A stretch of 64,000 nucleotides of DNA from Charina bottae (GCA_023362775.1 JALMGJ010000002.1:60376914-60440913); one strand, 5' to 3'; shown: positions 1-10,601, numbered from the stretch's first letter. Notes: generated by a model not told the origin, from the sequence alone. A program made the numbers and translations.

Positions 1-149
1 CCAGGTACAGAGCTGCTTGCATCATTACACTGGACACAACTGCCAAAAGTAACTTTATCTTAAGTAGCATTTTGAGTTCCCTCCATGGGGATCCGAAGGG
101 AGTGGAAAGGAGGCTCAAAGGACAAAATTTAGTCTGAGAATGCTTTCTC

Positions 150-1386
150 TGAATGGTAGTTGGTACTCGGGCACACTTATGGATGATCTCTGGCAAGGGC
201 GGGATGGAGGGAGTGCATCCATCCTTGCTCTCATAGATCTCTCAGCGGCTTTCGATACCATCGACCATGGTATCTTTCTGGGGCGGCTCAGGGAGTTCGG
301 GGTGGGTGGTGTAGTTTTGCACTGGTTCACCTCCTTCCTCCGGGGCCGTTCCCAATCAGTCACCACTGATAGGAGAGGAGAAGGGAGGAGAGATCTGACC
401 CACGACCCCTCTTGTGTGGGGTGCTACAGGGTTCAGTGCTCTCTCCTCTCCTATTTAACATCTATATGAAGCCGCTGGGTGAGATCATCCGTCACCATGA
501 GAAGAAGTACCATCTATATGCTGATGATACTCAGCTGTATATTTCCATCCCGGGTAAAGTAAGTGATGCGGTCGCCACCCTATCTCAGTGCCTGGGGGCT
601 GTGGGGGCCTGGATGGGGAACAACAGGCTTCGGCTGAACCCTGGTAAGATGGAGTGGCTGTGGATTGATGGCCTTTCGGAATCTAGGAAGTTGTCATCCT
701 TGGTTCTGAATGGGGTGGCACTGCCCCACTCAGAGCCAGTGCGGAATTTGGGGGTTCTCCTGGACTCATGACTCCTGCTTGAAGAGCAGGTGGCAGCCGT
801 GGCCAGGAGGGCCTTTGCGCAACTTCAGGTTGTGCACCAGTTACGCCCATTCCTAGACCGAGATGCCTTCCGAACATTTACTCAGTCCCTTGTCATCTCC
901 CATATAGACTATTGTTATGCACTCTACATGGGGCTACCCTTGAGGAGTATCCGGAAGCTTCAACTGGTCCAGAATGCAGCCGTGCGGACAGTTATTGGGG
1001 CCAGAAGATCGGCACATGTGACAACTCTGCTGCGTGAGCTGCATTGGGTACCAGTTTGCTTCCGGGTCCAATTCAAGGTGTTGGTCATCACCTTTAAAGC
1101 CCTACATGGCATAGGGCCAGGTTACCTGAGGGACCGTCTCATCCCCAGAACATCGACCCGTCCCACCCGATCAGTCAGAGAGAGCTTGCTGCGGACCCCA
1201 TCAATTAAAGAGTTCCATCTAGCGGTATCCAGGAGGCAGGCCTTCTCTGCAGTAGCACCCGTCCTTTGGAACATCTTACCCCCAGAGCTGAGGCGGGTTT
1301 CCTCGCTCACAACCTTTCGAAAAGACTTAAAGACCTGGTTCTGCCGGCTTGCCTGGGAGGGAAATGCCAACAGTTCCTCTTGGTGA
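150..1386 (+). pseudogene. LINE reverse transcriptase, decayed
   Basis: This is the ORF2-type polyprotein that copies the LINE RNA at a nicked target. Translation shows the palm motif A ([14 protein letters not shown], about 230-290), motif B ([12 protein letters not shown], about 428-465) and the catalytic YADDTQLY (about 518-541), then the C-terminal region typical of this family, ending near SSSW at 1386. Two breaks are visible against the sister copy at 18531. One is a frameshift between about 360 and 412. The other is a TGA at 769-771 where the sister reads CGA, a CpG-type change. The endonuclease and N-terminal RT are missing. It cannot be functional. Confidence 0.85.
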
Positions 1387-1545
1387 TGGCTGGTCCCATG
1401 AAGCTCCCCAATATTACCATCTTTTTAACATCTTTTATGCTTGGATTTTATATTATTTATTAATATTGTAAATTTTTACTGTTTTATTGTGAACTGCCTA
1501 GGGTCCCTTGATGGGGGAGATGGGCGGTAATACAAATTCAAATAA
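150..1545 (+). mobile_element. L3/CR1-group LINE, 5'-truncated copy
   Basis: A 5'-truncated non-LTR retrotransposon. It starts inside the reverse transcriptase, passes through the C-terminal region, and ends in a 3' UTR with the block 'aactgcctagggtccctt' and 'gatgggcggtaat', then an A/T-rich tail. The same order recurs at 18531, 30245, 54650 and 56192, so this is one family with at least six copies in the window. The motif set ([30 protein letters not shown]) fits the CR1/L2/L3 group. The choice of L3 within that group is inference. Confidence 0.85.
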
Positions 1546-2140
1546 TAAAAAAATAAAATAAAATAAAATAAAATAAAATAAAATAAAATAATAAATAAAA
1601 TAAAATAAAATAAAATAATAAAATAAAATAAAATAAATAAAATAAAATAAAATAATAAATAAAATAATAAATAAAATAAAATAAAATAATAAAATAGAAT
1701 AAAAAATAAAATAGAATAAAAAATAAAATAAAATAAAATAAAATAAAATAAAATAAAATAAAATAAAATAAAATAATAAAATAAAATAAAATAAAATAAA
1801 ATAAAATAAATAAAATAAAATAATAAATAAAATAATAAATAAAATAAAATAAAATAATAAAATAGAATAAAAAATAAAATAGAATAAAAAATAAAATAGA
1901 ATAAAAAAATAAAATAAAGTAAAATAAAATAAAATAAAATAAAATAAAATAAAATAAAATAATAATAAAATAATTTATTTTTATTGTATTGTATTTATTG
2001 TAACCCGCCCAGAGTCCCTTGCATGGGAGATGGGCGGGGAATAAATTTGAATAATAAATAAAATAAAATAAAATAAAATAAAATAATAAAATAAAATAAA
2101 ATAAAATAAAATAAAATAAAATAAAATAAAATAAAATAAA
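1546..2140 (+). repeat. (AAAAT)n-type array seeded by LINE tails
   Basis: About 600 bp of units such as aaaat and aaat, with occasional aatag variants. It starts directly at the 3' end of the LINE at 150-1545 and is interrupted at about 1972-2050 by a second LINE 3' end. Open frames here encode only Phe/Ile/Tyr/Leu runs on the minus strand and are not genes. Confidence 0.95.
1972..2050 (+). mobile_element. L3-like LINE 3' terminal fragment
   Basis: A short piece carrying only the family 3' end: 'gtaacccgcccagagtccct' followed by 'gggagatgggcgggg' and an A/T tail. It lies inside the (AAAAT)n array left by the preceding copy, so a second, very short insertion landed in the first copy's tail. 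Confidence 0.75.
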
Positions 2141-2857
2141 ACGTATGTGGCAATGCAACCTCCAGCCCTTTTGTACTTGCATTGTGAGTCTGATGCACCA
2201 AAGTACATAAGGGATGGAGTTTATGTTGTTATGTCATGATACTTCCTCATTTTGATTAAATCACATCTTATTTTGGGTGCCCTCCCTTAATTAATTTTTG
2301 GAATTGTTCTGGCAGTTGTATAAATGTGAACATCAATGAGACATAGGATCATGCTACAAAAGGGCAAGCAACCCTTTGCTTGCTACTCCAGTTGAACTCT
2401 GAAAACTTCCCCAAATTACAGTACTATCTGAAAAAAACAAAAGGCCCAATTTTCTTTACTGATCACACTCTTACCCCAAGCTTGGGTGCCAGAACAACCT
2501 AAGGTTGGCAAAGACTGGTATATAGGATTTCCTGGTCTGGGGGGCATAGTTGACCTGGGCAGCAGGGATGTTGCTCCTTCCCTTACTAGGAATTTATAGT
2601 GGAACCTATATTTCTCTCTACAGATATATGCACATATTACAGCCAGTCACTTAGATCACAACCTCCAACTCTCATCCAGAACTCACATACCTAAAGATAT
2701 CTTCACTTGTATCACTGGGGAAACCAAAGCAAAAAATAAGAGTCAACGCTTAATACTTATTATTTAAGGCTTTGGAGAGTATTTATTGTAAATTATTGGC
2801 AATAGGCTTCCTTTCGTTTAATATGTTCTAAGAGAGACTTAAAAAAAAATCTGTTCA
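2141..2857. other. no recognised feature
   Basis: A/T-rich unique-looking DNA. I see no credible ORF, RNA gene or repeat family. Confidence 0.5.
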
Positions 2858-3075
2858 ATTGGGTCCGAATTTCAGAGACTGTCTGGACAAATCCTGCATT
2901 TCTTGGCAAGATTTCAGAATTGGTTTGCCATTGCCTCATTGCCTCCTTTCTAGGGCTGAGAGAGAGACTGGCCCAAGGTCACCCAGCTGCCTTTGTGCCT
3001 CAGGCGGGACTAGAACTCCCAGTCTCCCAGTTTCTAGCCTGTTGCCTTAACCACTACACCAAACTGGCTCTCTAG
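2858..3075 (-). mobile_element. tRNA-derived SINE, tail type 2
   Basis: Read on the minus strand this gives 'gagccagtttggtgtagtgg', an A-box-like segment, then a 'gttctagtcc'-type B box and 'ctgggtgaccttgggccagt'. The 3' half carries 'cttgccaagaaa', the second of two tail types seen in the window. Other copies lie at 4398, 7661, 18139, 28862, 34406, 60161 and 61153. Confidence 0.85.
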
Positions 3076-4077
3076 TGGAGACTAGATAGGCTTTAATTTA
3101 GATTCCTACAGTGAGCAGGGATTTGATGGCCTAAATGGCCATTTCCTATTCTATGATTCTGGGATTCTATGTTCTTTTCTTCTTTCAAGTTCCCCTCTTT
3201 TGCCGAAGACACGTGTATCAAATAGTTGCTCTGGTTTGGTAGTCTATGAAATATATTGAAAAACTCACGCACAAAAATTGAAGCCTTGTCTTCTATAATG
3301 TCAAGATCTTGAAACCTGGTAAACAAAACCAGATCCCTGTATTATTTTTTTTCAATTAGTCTTTGGCAGAGTAATAAATGTTTAACGGCATCATCTGCAC
3401 TTCACAGAATTGGAATGCTTTGAGCGGGATTTCACAAAGCACCCCAAAAGGGCAGCAGTTGCACCATCTTTCTCTCATTTGACTCTAGCCAAACCTCTCC
3501 GGGCATTACTCTACTTAAAATAATTGGATTAACTAAGCTAGGAAAATAAACAGCTTTTTATCTGTAGCATCCCTTGAGATCACAGACAGCTCTGTACCCT
3601 TGGGGCAGTATCAGCAGTTAATGATTCTTCATTTCTCCAGCAAGAAGAGGCTTAATTAACAAAAGGCAGTGTTTTGCAGACATGGGTTCTTTTTTCTGAG
3701 TTAATGGTGCATAGTGCTCTGCTGTGGACTTTCTGGGTTTTGGATGCAGAATATGGGTATAAAAATGCTGCAAGCTTTCAAATTTACAGTCCTCATCATT
3801 TGTCTGTTTCTGAGAAGAAGCAAAATTGATCTCATCTACCCAGAGGGTATATGGCTTTCTGCTAGGCCAAGATGCTCTAACGAACTAAGAATAAGCAAGT
3901 AAAGGTTAATGGAATCATAAAGTAATGAATGTGACTCAGGTTTTTTTTAATTATTAATAAAAGCCCATGAAAATATATAGAAAATAGGGCTAGATTTGCC
4001 ATATAGTCAATGGTGCAGTTAAATAATTTTAGACTCTGGAGTTCAAGAATTTATAGTGATGATTATTGCTTCACTTG
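3076..4077. other. no recognised feature
   Basis: A/T-rich DNA without a supported ORF or repeat family. Short open frames have random composition. Confidence 0.5.
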
Positions 4078-4397
4078 TAGAAAAGGGCAACCAAAATGAT
4101 CAAGAGGCTGAAGTAGTTCTTCTATGAGAAAGGTTTAGACAATTAAGGTTGTATAATATTATGCATGGTGTGGAAAAAGGGGATAGGCCTAGCTTGTAAC
4201 ACTGGCAGCTATCCACACTAGAGATTTATAGTGTTACCCAGCCATCACTGTGGTGATTCATCACTAATGTGGATAACCTCCTGGAATCTGAAAACATTAA
4301 CTGAATTTGAACTAAGAGAGATTTGGAACAGATCAAAGAAAATATTTCTTCATATAGCACAAGGCTGAATAAGGGATGTAGCTACCATAAGATGTAA
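4078..4397 (+). mobile_element. old CR1 LINE 3' fragment
   Basis: The phrases 'agggcaaccaaaatgatcaa', 'gaaaatatttcttcatatag' and 'aagatgta' in this order resemble the 3' region of classical amniote CR1. The middle is much altered, so the copy is old. Assignment is from remembered consensus. Confidence 0.5.
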
Positions 4398-4561
4398 GAG
4401 CCAGTTTGGTCTAGTGCAAGGGTCGGAAATGGCGGCTCGCGAGCCAGATGCGGCTCTTTGGCCCCTTGAGTGTGGCTCTTCCGCAGCTGAACTCACCCCC
4501 GCCCCTTCCACGTGATTGGCCCCCGCCCGCAAACCCCGCCCCCTGGCTCTCGCACTGACGC

Positions 4562-4690
4562 GGCGCTGTCGGAGACGGTGCAGGAGCGGCTGCAGGGGCT
4601 GCCGCGGCTGGAGATGGCGCTGCTCCGCGGCATCCAGGTGCTGGGCGAGGGCGTGGGCCTGGGACGCGAGCGGCAGGGCAGTGCAGGGCG
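4562..4690 (+). other. exon-like module inside the hAT element, copy 1
   Basis: A segment of about 130 bp that is repeated in inverted orientation at 5014-5141 with scattered differences. In one frame it reads ETVQERLQGLPRLEMALLRG followed by IQVLGEG, which is less repetitive than the surrounding Pro/Arg/Ala translations. It could be a captured CpG-island exon, or just GC-rich filler. I do not recognise the protein. Confidence 0.35.
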
Positions 4691-5013
4691 AAGAGCCACC
4701 TGCTCTTCCCTTGGCTGCCTCCGGTCCGAGCCTGGCTTGGCTCCCCCGGCCGCCGCAGGGTTCAGATTAGCGGGGGGAGAGGACGCCGAACGGCGGGGTG
4801 GGGGGATTGATGGGGCGGGAGGGTGCACCTGGAGGGCCTCCCGCGGCCACTTCTCCAAGGCGGGTTGCAGAGCACACGCTGCACCCACGGGAACGCCTGG
4901 TCCCTCTGCTCCCTCCAGCTCCGCCACCAGCCCCAGCAGCGCCGCCCGCCCCGTCCTGCCGCCCGGCAAACCTCTGCCGGCTCCGTCCCCCCGCCGCCAC
5001 CGCCCTGGCCAGG

Positions 5014-5141
5014 CCCCCTGCGCTGCCCTGCCGCTCACGTCCCGGGCCCGCGCCCTCGCCCAGCACCTGGATGCCGCAGAGCAGCGCCATCTCCAGCCGC
5101 AGCAGCCCTGCAGCCACTCCTGCGCCGCCTCCAACAGCGCC
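5014..5141 (-). other. exon-like module inside the hAT element, copy 2
   Basis: The inverted partner of 4562-4690. On the minus strand it includes LLRLEMALLCGIQVLGEG, matching the first copy at most positions. The two together make a large interrupted palindrome of about 580 bp span within the transposon. Confidence 0.4.
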
Positions 5142-6355
5142 ACGTCCCGGGCCAGCAGCGCCTCCCTGCCTTGGCTTATTGGTGCGGGTGGGAGGGCGTG
5201 GGGGAGCCGCACAGGCGCCGAGGGGGGCGGGCCTGGCAGCGGAGGCCCGGGCCGCCCGCCCGCCCCACCCGCCTGCTTGCCTGCCTGCTTGCCTCCCTCC
5301 GCGAGGCCCCCCACTGCCTTCCCGGGATCCGGGCACACTGGAGAGGTCCGCGGGGCAGCGTCGGGGCTTTCTCGCCCTCTTGAGGCTCGGCTGCAAGGGA
5401 ACGGGAGGAGACCTCGCAGAGGGAGGGAAGCAGGCAGGCAAGCAGGCGGGCAGGGTGGGTGGCCTGGGCCTCCGCTACCCCCCTTGGCGCCTGTGCGGCT
5501 CCCCCGCACCCACTCTGCCCGGCCAGACATGCCCCGCTCTGGAGGCCGGGCTCGCCGAGGAGGACCATGACTGCGTGGCTTATTGGGGCAGGTGGGAGGG
5601 CACGTGGAGAGCCGCACAGGCACCGAGGGGGGTGGGCCCAGTGGCAGAGGCGGAGGCTTGGGCCGCCCGCCCACCCGCCCTGAGGGGACCCACCCGGCGG
5701 TGGCTCCCCTGAAGCGTGCCGCTTATCGTCACCGCCCGCCTCTTTTCCCGCCCCCCATCATGTCCTTGGCCCGACGCGGGTGGGCGGAAGTGGCAGCCCC
5801 GCCCGCGCCGAGTGGCGGTAGCGCGGCCCCACCACCCCCCTTTCTCTCCGGCTCGGATCCCGCGGAGGCAAGCAGGCAGGCAGGCAAGCGGGCGGGGCAG
5901 GTCCGCCGCCGGGCCCGCCCCCTCCCACCTGCCCCAATAAGCCACGTGATTGGCTCCCGCCTGCAAACCCCGCCCACTTCCATGTGATTGGCCCCCGCCC
6001 GCAAACCCCACCCCCTTCCACGCGATTGCCCCCACCCACAAACCCTGCCCCCTGGCTCTCGAGCATTTAAAAATGTGTACGAGCATGTCAAAATGGCTCC
6101 TGGCATAAAAAGTTTGCCGACCCCTGGTCTAGTGGTTAAGGTGCTGGGCTAGAAACCAAGAGTCTGTGAGTTCTAGTCCCGCCTCAGGCGTAAAAGCCGG
6201 CTGGGTGACCTTGGGCCAGTCACTCACTCTCAGCCCAACTCACCTCACAGGGATGTTGTTGTGAGGAAAATAGGAGGAGGAGGGAGTATTAGGTTTGTTC
6301 GCTGCCTTGAGTTATTTATAAAAATAATAAAGGCGGGATAAAAAAATTAAATAAA

Positions 6356-6699
6356 CAAAATGTAATGACAGCTGCAAACATGGATATCTTTCAAAGAGGA
6401 TTAGAAAATATTATACACACCACACACACACAGTTAGTCAGGAAATCTATATCTTAGTATCAGAGCTAAGTTTTTTTTCCTCTCTTAGATCTTTGGCTTT
6501 TCAGAAATGAATTAAGACATAGTTCTTTAATTTGACCTTTTAAATTGCAAGGACTGGTTTTAATGCTCCTTTAATGATTTAATATTTTTTGATCGTCCCA
6601 CACTTTTATGTCTTATGCTTTTATTTGTTCTGCTGTAACCATCTGGGTAATTTTTGTGCATCGAGGCATATATGCTATTTCTTACTCATTACTGATTCA
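6356..6699. other. no recognised feature
   Basis: A/T-rich DNA with a short (CA)n at about 6416-6432. Nothing else is supported. Confidence 0.5.
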
Positions 6700-7215
6700 T
6701 TATTTTATTGAAATATTTATAACCATCTATATCAGTAGATCCCATAACAGGATAAAAATACTAAAATGATAAAATAAAACAACAAAACACAACAAAATCA
6801 ACAAAGATAAAAATGAAATGCAAACTGATTTACTTTTACTCAGGCTGAATGGGTTGGGTGAATAGTCGGGTCTTCATGGGATGCTGGAACAATAAGTGGT
6901 GGGCCGGAAGCACATTGACAGCCAGTACCGCTTTTTGAAAAAAATGTGACACACTATTTAGAAATGATGCATGGGGCAGGAGCCTCAGTCCTGCATTTTG
7001 CACTAAATGCCGGCGGTCTGTATGGCCCCAGCTGTGCAATCCTTTCAGAGAGCCTTAAAGACCTGCTCCTCCCACAGGCAATAGGTCAGGAAGATGTGCT
7101 ATCCAGATGTTATTGATTAACTGAGTCTGCTTTTCCCCGTGGTTGTGGATGTTCTTTCTTACTTTTGTTACTTTTGTTGTTGTTTTACTGTTATTCCTTT
7201 TCATCTCATGAGATA
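6700..7215. mobile_element. old LINE 3' ends, two orientations
   Basis: At 6700-6960 the minus strand resembles a decayed CR1/L2-type 3' end, with an A-rich tail appearing as 'aaaataaaacaacaaaacac'. At about 7020-7215 the plus strand has 'gagagccttaaagacctgct', a phrase typical of the end of the LINE C-terminal region, followed by T-rich 3' sequence. Both are weak assignments. Confidence 0.35.
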
Positions 7216-7375
7216 TAAAGTGAAATCCTAACCCCACACTCACTCGCACTGATGATGTTACCTAGTTGGGTAATGAAATGTCTGCAAGCAAACAACCAAG
7301 CTCAGAGAGCACCAAGGACTCCACAGTTCAACCCTGAGCTACAGATATCTTCCTCTATTGGAGTGAAAAACTATA
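7216..7375 (+). mobile_element. Penelope-like terminal repeat fragment, family B
   Basis: Contains 'actgatgatgttacctagtt', 'gggtaatgaaatgtctgc' and 'agagcaccaaggactccaca', which recur at 26777 and 36250. The unit matches the terminal repeat of the complete PLE at 17146 in order and layout but differs in sequence, so it is a second family. A hammerhead-like core runs from CTGATGA at 7249 to GAAA at 7275. Confidence 0.75.
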
Positions 7376-7660
7376 TTAAAAATCCAGTCATCAATATAAT
7401 ATTCTTCACTTGATGCTGGGCTAATTTTTTCCATACCTTCATTCTGTTGTCCAAGAAGTGGCTTTTTTCTATGAATATATAGTTTGAATGAGTTGCCATT
7501 GTGAGACCAGTTATGTGCACTTATCCATTGCAGGAAAGGCTTAGTGCTACACAGGAAATCAGTATAAGCAACATGAAATCTTCCTTGGAGAAGTCATGTG
7601 AAGTCATGTATACTCCTTGCAATCTGCAAAAAACATTTTGTGAAGAATATATTATATAAC
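7376..7660. other. no recognised feature
   Basis: No ORF or repeat family recognised in this A/T-rich stretch. Confidence 0.5.
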
Positions 7661-7877
7661 AGAGCCAGTTTGGTGTAGTGGTTAGAAGTACCAGGCTAGA
7701 AACCAGAAGACTGTGAGTTCCAGTCCCCCCACCTTAGGCATGAAGCCAGCTGGGTGACCTTGGGCCAGTGTCACTCTCTCAGCCCTAGGAAGGAGGCAAG
7801 CCATTTCTGAAAAATCTTGCCGAGAAAACTGCAGGAACTTGTCCAGGCAGTCTCTGAGAATTAGACATGATTGAACA

Positions 7878-7880
<3 letters not shown>
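7661..7880 (+). mobile_element. tRNA-derived SINE, tail type 2
   Basis: Begins 'agagccagtttggtgtagtg', with A and B boxes in order, then 'ctgggtgaccttgggccagt' and the tail containing 'cttgccgagaaaactgcagg'. It ends directly in an (AT)n array. Confidence 0.88.

Positions 7881-7934
<54 letters not shown>
7881..7934. repeat. (AT)n microsatellite
   Basis: About 27 uninterrupted AT units at the 3' end of the SINE, probably grown from its tail. Confidence 0.97.
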
Positions 7935-7937
<3 letters not shown>

Positions 7938-8998
7938 ATATTCACAACATCAATTACTCTAAAATTACAATATTCCTTAGGGTTTGAAATGATGATCTCT
8001 GTAATGGGAAATAAACTAGTATAGCAGGCAGGAATCTCTTCTCTCTCCTGCAGGCTAATAATGCAAGCTTATCCTCATATTGTTCAGCAGGGCAGGAAAA
8101 AGCTTTGCTTCCACCTTCTCACACCTAACATTTGGAATCTGCCAAATTGTCAGTATGCTGCTAAATGCATAGGTTTTTTTTAAACAAGTTTCTGTGATAC
8201 TATCTGCTCAAAATATTCCTCAAAGATCATTATTTTTCATCAATATTAACGTTTTCCCCTATGTCTTATGACACATTAATCCTCATTATCCTGTTCTTTA
8301 GAGCAAAAAGACTTCTGTGACAACCATGTAGGAGCTCAGGAATTACGCATTTGGGGCCTGCATATTATCATCTCCTTGGCACAATGGTTAATATCTTGTT
8401 CATGATTGAAATGATATACGAAATATAAATATAGAGTAAGAAGTAGATCCCAGTTACGCAGTGATTCCATTACTGGTCTATGAATATTAATTCTTTATAA
8501 GTACAATGCTCTGCTTTATAGGAATTTGATTGCACTATAGACTACATTGGCAAAGATTAACCAGATTTGCCCTAATCGAAATAGGCAAAACTCTTCTGTT
8601 GACTAAGTAAGATGACTCTTTGTTAACACAGAAACAGCACAATTCTAGCTACTCACTGCCATTAGTACCACCGGCAACTCAAAGAACAGGAAATTCTTCA
8701 ATTTTTGTGATAGCCCACTCTTTCCAACTTAATGCCCACCAGATGCATTGGACTTGAACTCTCAGTGCTTCTAGACATAACTGCCCAGAATTTCAGCTCT
8801 TCAACCTGAAGACATCTGGAAGACACATGGTGAGAGAAGACTAGTCTAGTTTCTTCCCCAATAGTGTTTTTAAATTTATTATTCCCAAAGGTGATAGCAT
8901 ACAAATACTTTTATTTCCTACCTCACAAGACATGTCACATCAATACTCCTTCTTTGATTTTGAAAGACATTAGAAATGCTATATTGTAAAAGGATTTA
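7935..8998. other. no recognised feature
   Basis: Mixed A/T-rich DNA up to the Tc1 insertion. No supported gene or repeat. Confidence 0.5.
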
Positions 8999-10601
8999 CA
9001 GTGGGGCAAAAAAGTATTTAGTCAGCCACCAATTGTGCAAGTTCTCCCACTTAAAAAGATGAGAGAGGCCTGTAATTGACATCATAGGTAGACCTCAACT
9101 ATGAGAGACAAAATGAGAAAACAAATCCAGACAATCACATTGTCTGATTCGGAAAGAAGTTATTTGCAAATTATGGTGGAAAATAAGTATTTGGTCACCT
9201 ACAAACAAGCAAGATTTCTGGCTCTCACAGACCTGTAACTTCTTCTTTAAGAGGCTCCTCTGTCCTCCACTCATTACCTGTAGTAATGGCACCTGTTTGA
9301 ACTTGTTATCAGTATAAAAGACACCTGTCCACAACCTCAAACAGTCACACTCCAAACTCCACTATGGTGAAGACCAAAGAGCTGTCAAAGGACACCAGAA
9401 ACAAAATTGTAGACCTGCACCAGGCTGGGAAGACTGAATCTGCAATAGGCAAGCAGCTTGGTGTGAAGAAATCAACTGTGGGAGCAATAATTAGAAAATG
9501 GAAGACATACAAGACCACTGATAATCTCCCTCGATCTGAGGCTCCACGCAAGATCTCACCCAGTGGGGTCAAAATGATCACAAGAATGGTGAGCAAAAAT
9601 CCCAGAACCACACGGGGGGACCAAGTGAATGACCTGCAGAGAGCTGGGACCAACGTAACAAAGGCTACCATCAGTAACACACTACGCCGCCAGGGACTCA
9701 GATCCTGCAGTGCCAGACGTGTCCCCCTGCTTAAGCCAGTACATGTCCGGGCCCGTCTGAAGTTTGCTAGAGAGCATTTGGATGATCCAGAAGAGGATTG
9801 GGAGAATGTCATATGGTCAGATGAAACCAAAGTAGAACTGTTTGGTAGAAACACAACTCATCGTGTCTGGAGGAGAGAGAATGCTGAGTTGCATCCAAAG
9901 AACACCATACCTACTGTGAAGCATGGGGGTGGCAACATCATGCTTTGGGGCTGTTTCTTTGCAAAGGGACCAGGACAACTGTTCCGTGTACAGGAAAGAA
10001 TGAATGGGGCCATGTATCGTGAGATTTTGAGTGCAAACCTCCTTCCATCAGCAAGGGCATTGAAGATGAAACGTGGCTGGGTCTTTCAGCATGACAATGA
10101 TCCCAAACACACCGCCCGGGCAACGAAGGAGTGGCTTCGTAAGAAGCATTTCAAGGTCCTGGAGTGGCCTAGCCAGTCTCCAGATCTCAACCCCATAGAA
10201 AACCTTTGGAGGGAGTTGAAAGTCCGTGTTGCCCAGCGACAGCCCCAAAACATCACCGCTCTAGAGGAGATCTGCATGGAGGAATGGGCCAACATACCAG
10301 CAACAGTGTGTGCCAACCTTGTGAAGACTTACAGAAAACGTTTGACCTCTGTCATTGCCAACAAAGGATATATAACAAAGTATTGAGATGAACTTTTGAT
10401 ATTGACCAAATACTTATTTTCCACCATAATTTGCAAATAAATTCTTTCCGAATCAGACAATGTGATTGTCTGGATTTGTTTTCTCATTTTGTCTCTCATA
10501 GTTGAGGTCTACCTATGATGTCAATTACAGGCCTCTCTCATCTTTTTAAGTGGGAGAACTTGCACAATTGGTGGCTGACTAAATACTTTTTTGCCCCACT
10601 G
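8999..10601 (+). mobile_element. complete Tc1-like DNA transposon (1603 bp)
   Basis: Inverted repeats of about 199 bp (8999-9197 and 10403-10601) both start cagtggggcaaaaaagtatt. I find one difference between the arms (G at 9159 against T). TA lies on both sides (8997-8998 and 10602-10603), as expected for Tc1/mariner. Between them is an uninterrupted transposase gene. The near-identical arms and intact ORF mean a recent insertion, unlike most of its neighbours. From memory the element closely resembles Tc1 elements of teleost fishes. Confidence 0.97.
9364..10386 (+). CDS. Tc1 transposase, intact, 340 aa
   Basis: Cut-and-paste transposase: it binds the inverted repeats, excises the element and inserts it at TA. 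The N-terminus (about 1-110) carries paired-like helix-turn-helix DNA binding ([20 protein letters not shown], then [13 protein letters not shown]), with a basic linker around 57-66. The DD34E catalytic domain shows D153 in WSDET, D244 in [10 protein letters not shown] and E279 in [11 protein letters not shown]. The length and all three positions equal those of Sleeping Beauty-type enzymes. The G/P-rich stretch [12 protein letters not shown] is at 186-197. The start is the first ATG after the inverted repeat, in ccactATGGTG. I see no stop or frameshift. In the linker RSEAPRK, a Glu stands where I recall Gly in fish copies. It may be active; that is untested. Confidence 0.95.
   Translation: MVKTKELSKDTRNKIVDLHQAGKTESAIGKQLGVKKSTVGAIIRKWKTYKTTDNLPRSEAPRKISPSGVKMITRMVSKNPRTTRGDQVNDLQRAGTNVTKATISNTLRRQGLRSCSARRVPLLKPVHVRARLKFAREHLDDPEEDWENVIWSDETKVELFGRNTTHRVWRRENAELHPKNTIPTVKHGGGNIMLWGCFFAKGPGQLFRVQERMNGAMYREILSANLLPSARALKMKRGWVFQHDNDPKHTARATKEWLRKKHFKVLEWPSQSPDLNPIENLWRELKVRVAQRQPQNITALEEICMEEWANIPATVCANLVKTYRKRLTSVIANKGYITKY

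Larger units (their letters stand above)
4417..6126. mobile_element. GC-rich non-autonomous hAT transposon (1710 bp)
   Basis: The ends are caagggtcgg and, inverted, caggggtcgg. They are flanked by the exact 8-bp duplication gtctagtg (4409-4416 and 6127-6134), the hallmark of hAT insertion, and the host site is a SINE whose sequence is continuous across the duplication. Sub-terminal 'tgcggctctttggcccctt' fits a vertebrate hAT family. The interior is strongly GC- and CpG-rich, with tandem copies of a segment containing 'gattggcccccgcccgcaaa' and several inverted duplications. No transposase is present, so it needs a transposase in trans. Long open frames on both strands here are by-products of GC content. 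Confidence 0.85.
4398..6355 (+). mobile_element. tRNA-derived SINE, tail type 1, split by a hAT element
   Basis: The SINE starts with gagccagtttggtctagtg at 4398-4416, is interrupted by the hAT element at 4417-6126, and resumes with gtctagtggttaaggtgctg at 6127. It then runs through the B box and the 3' region ending 'aataaaggcgggataaaa'. This tail (type 1) resembles the 3' end of the L3-like LINEs, which suggests that they mobilise it. Confidence 0.88.

Noticed and set aside
1538..2182. Minus-strand frame of 214 codons of Phe/Ile/Tyr/Leu
   Set aside because: A direct translation of the (AAAAT)n array; not a protein.
4493..5712. Long open frames (up to 393 codons) on both strands
   Set aside because: They lie inside a GC-rich transposon where stops are rare by composition. 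All six frames are open for long stretches, the peptides are Pro/Ala/Arg/Gly-rich, and there is no start context or domain.
7661..7760. tRNA gene at SINE promoters
   Set aside because: A and B boxes are present, but the sequence does not close into a tRNA and continues into the SINE body; the same holds for the other SINE copies.
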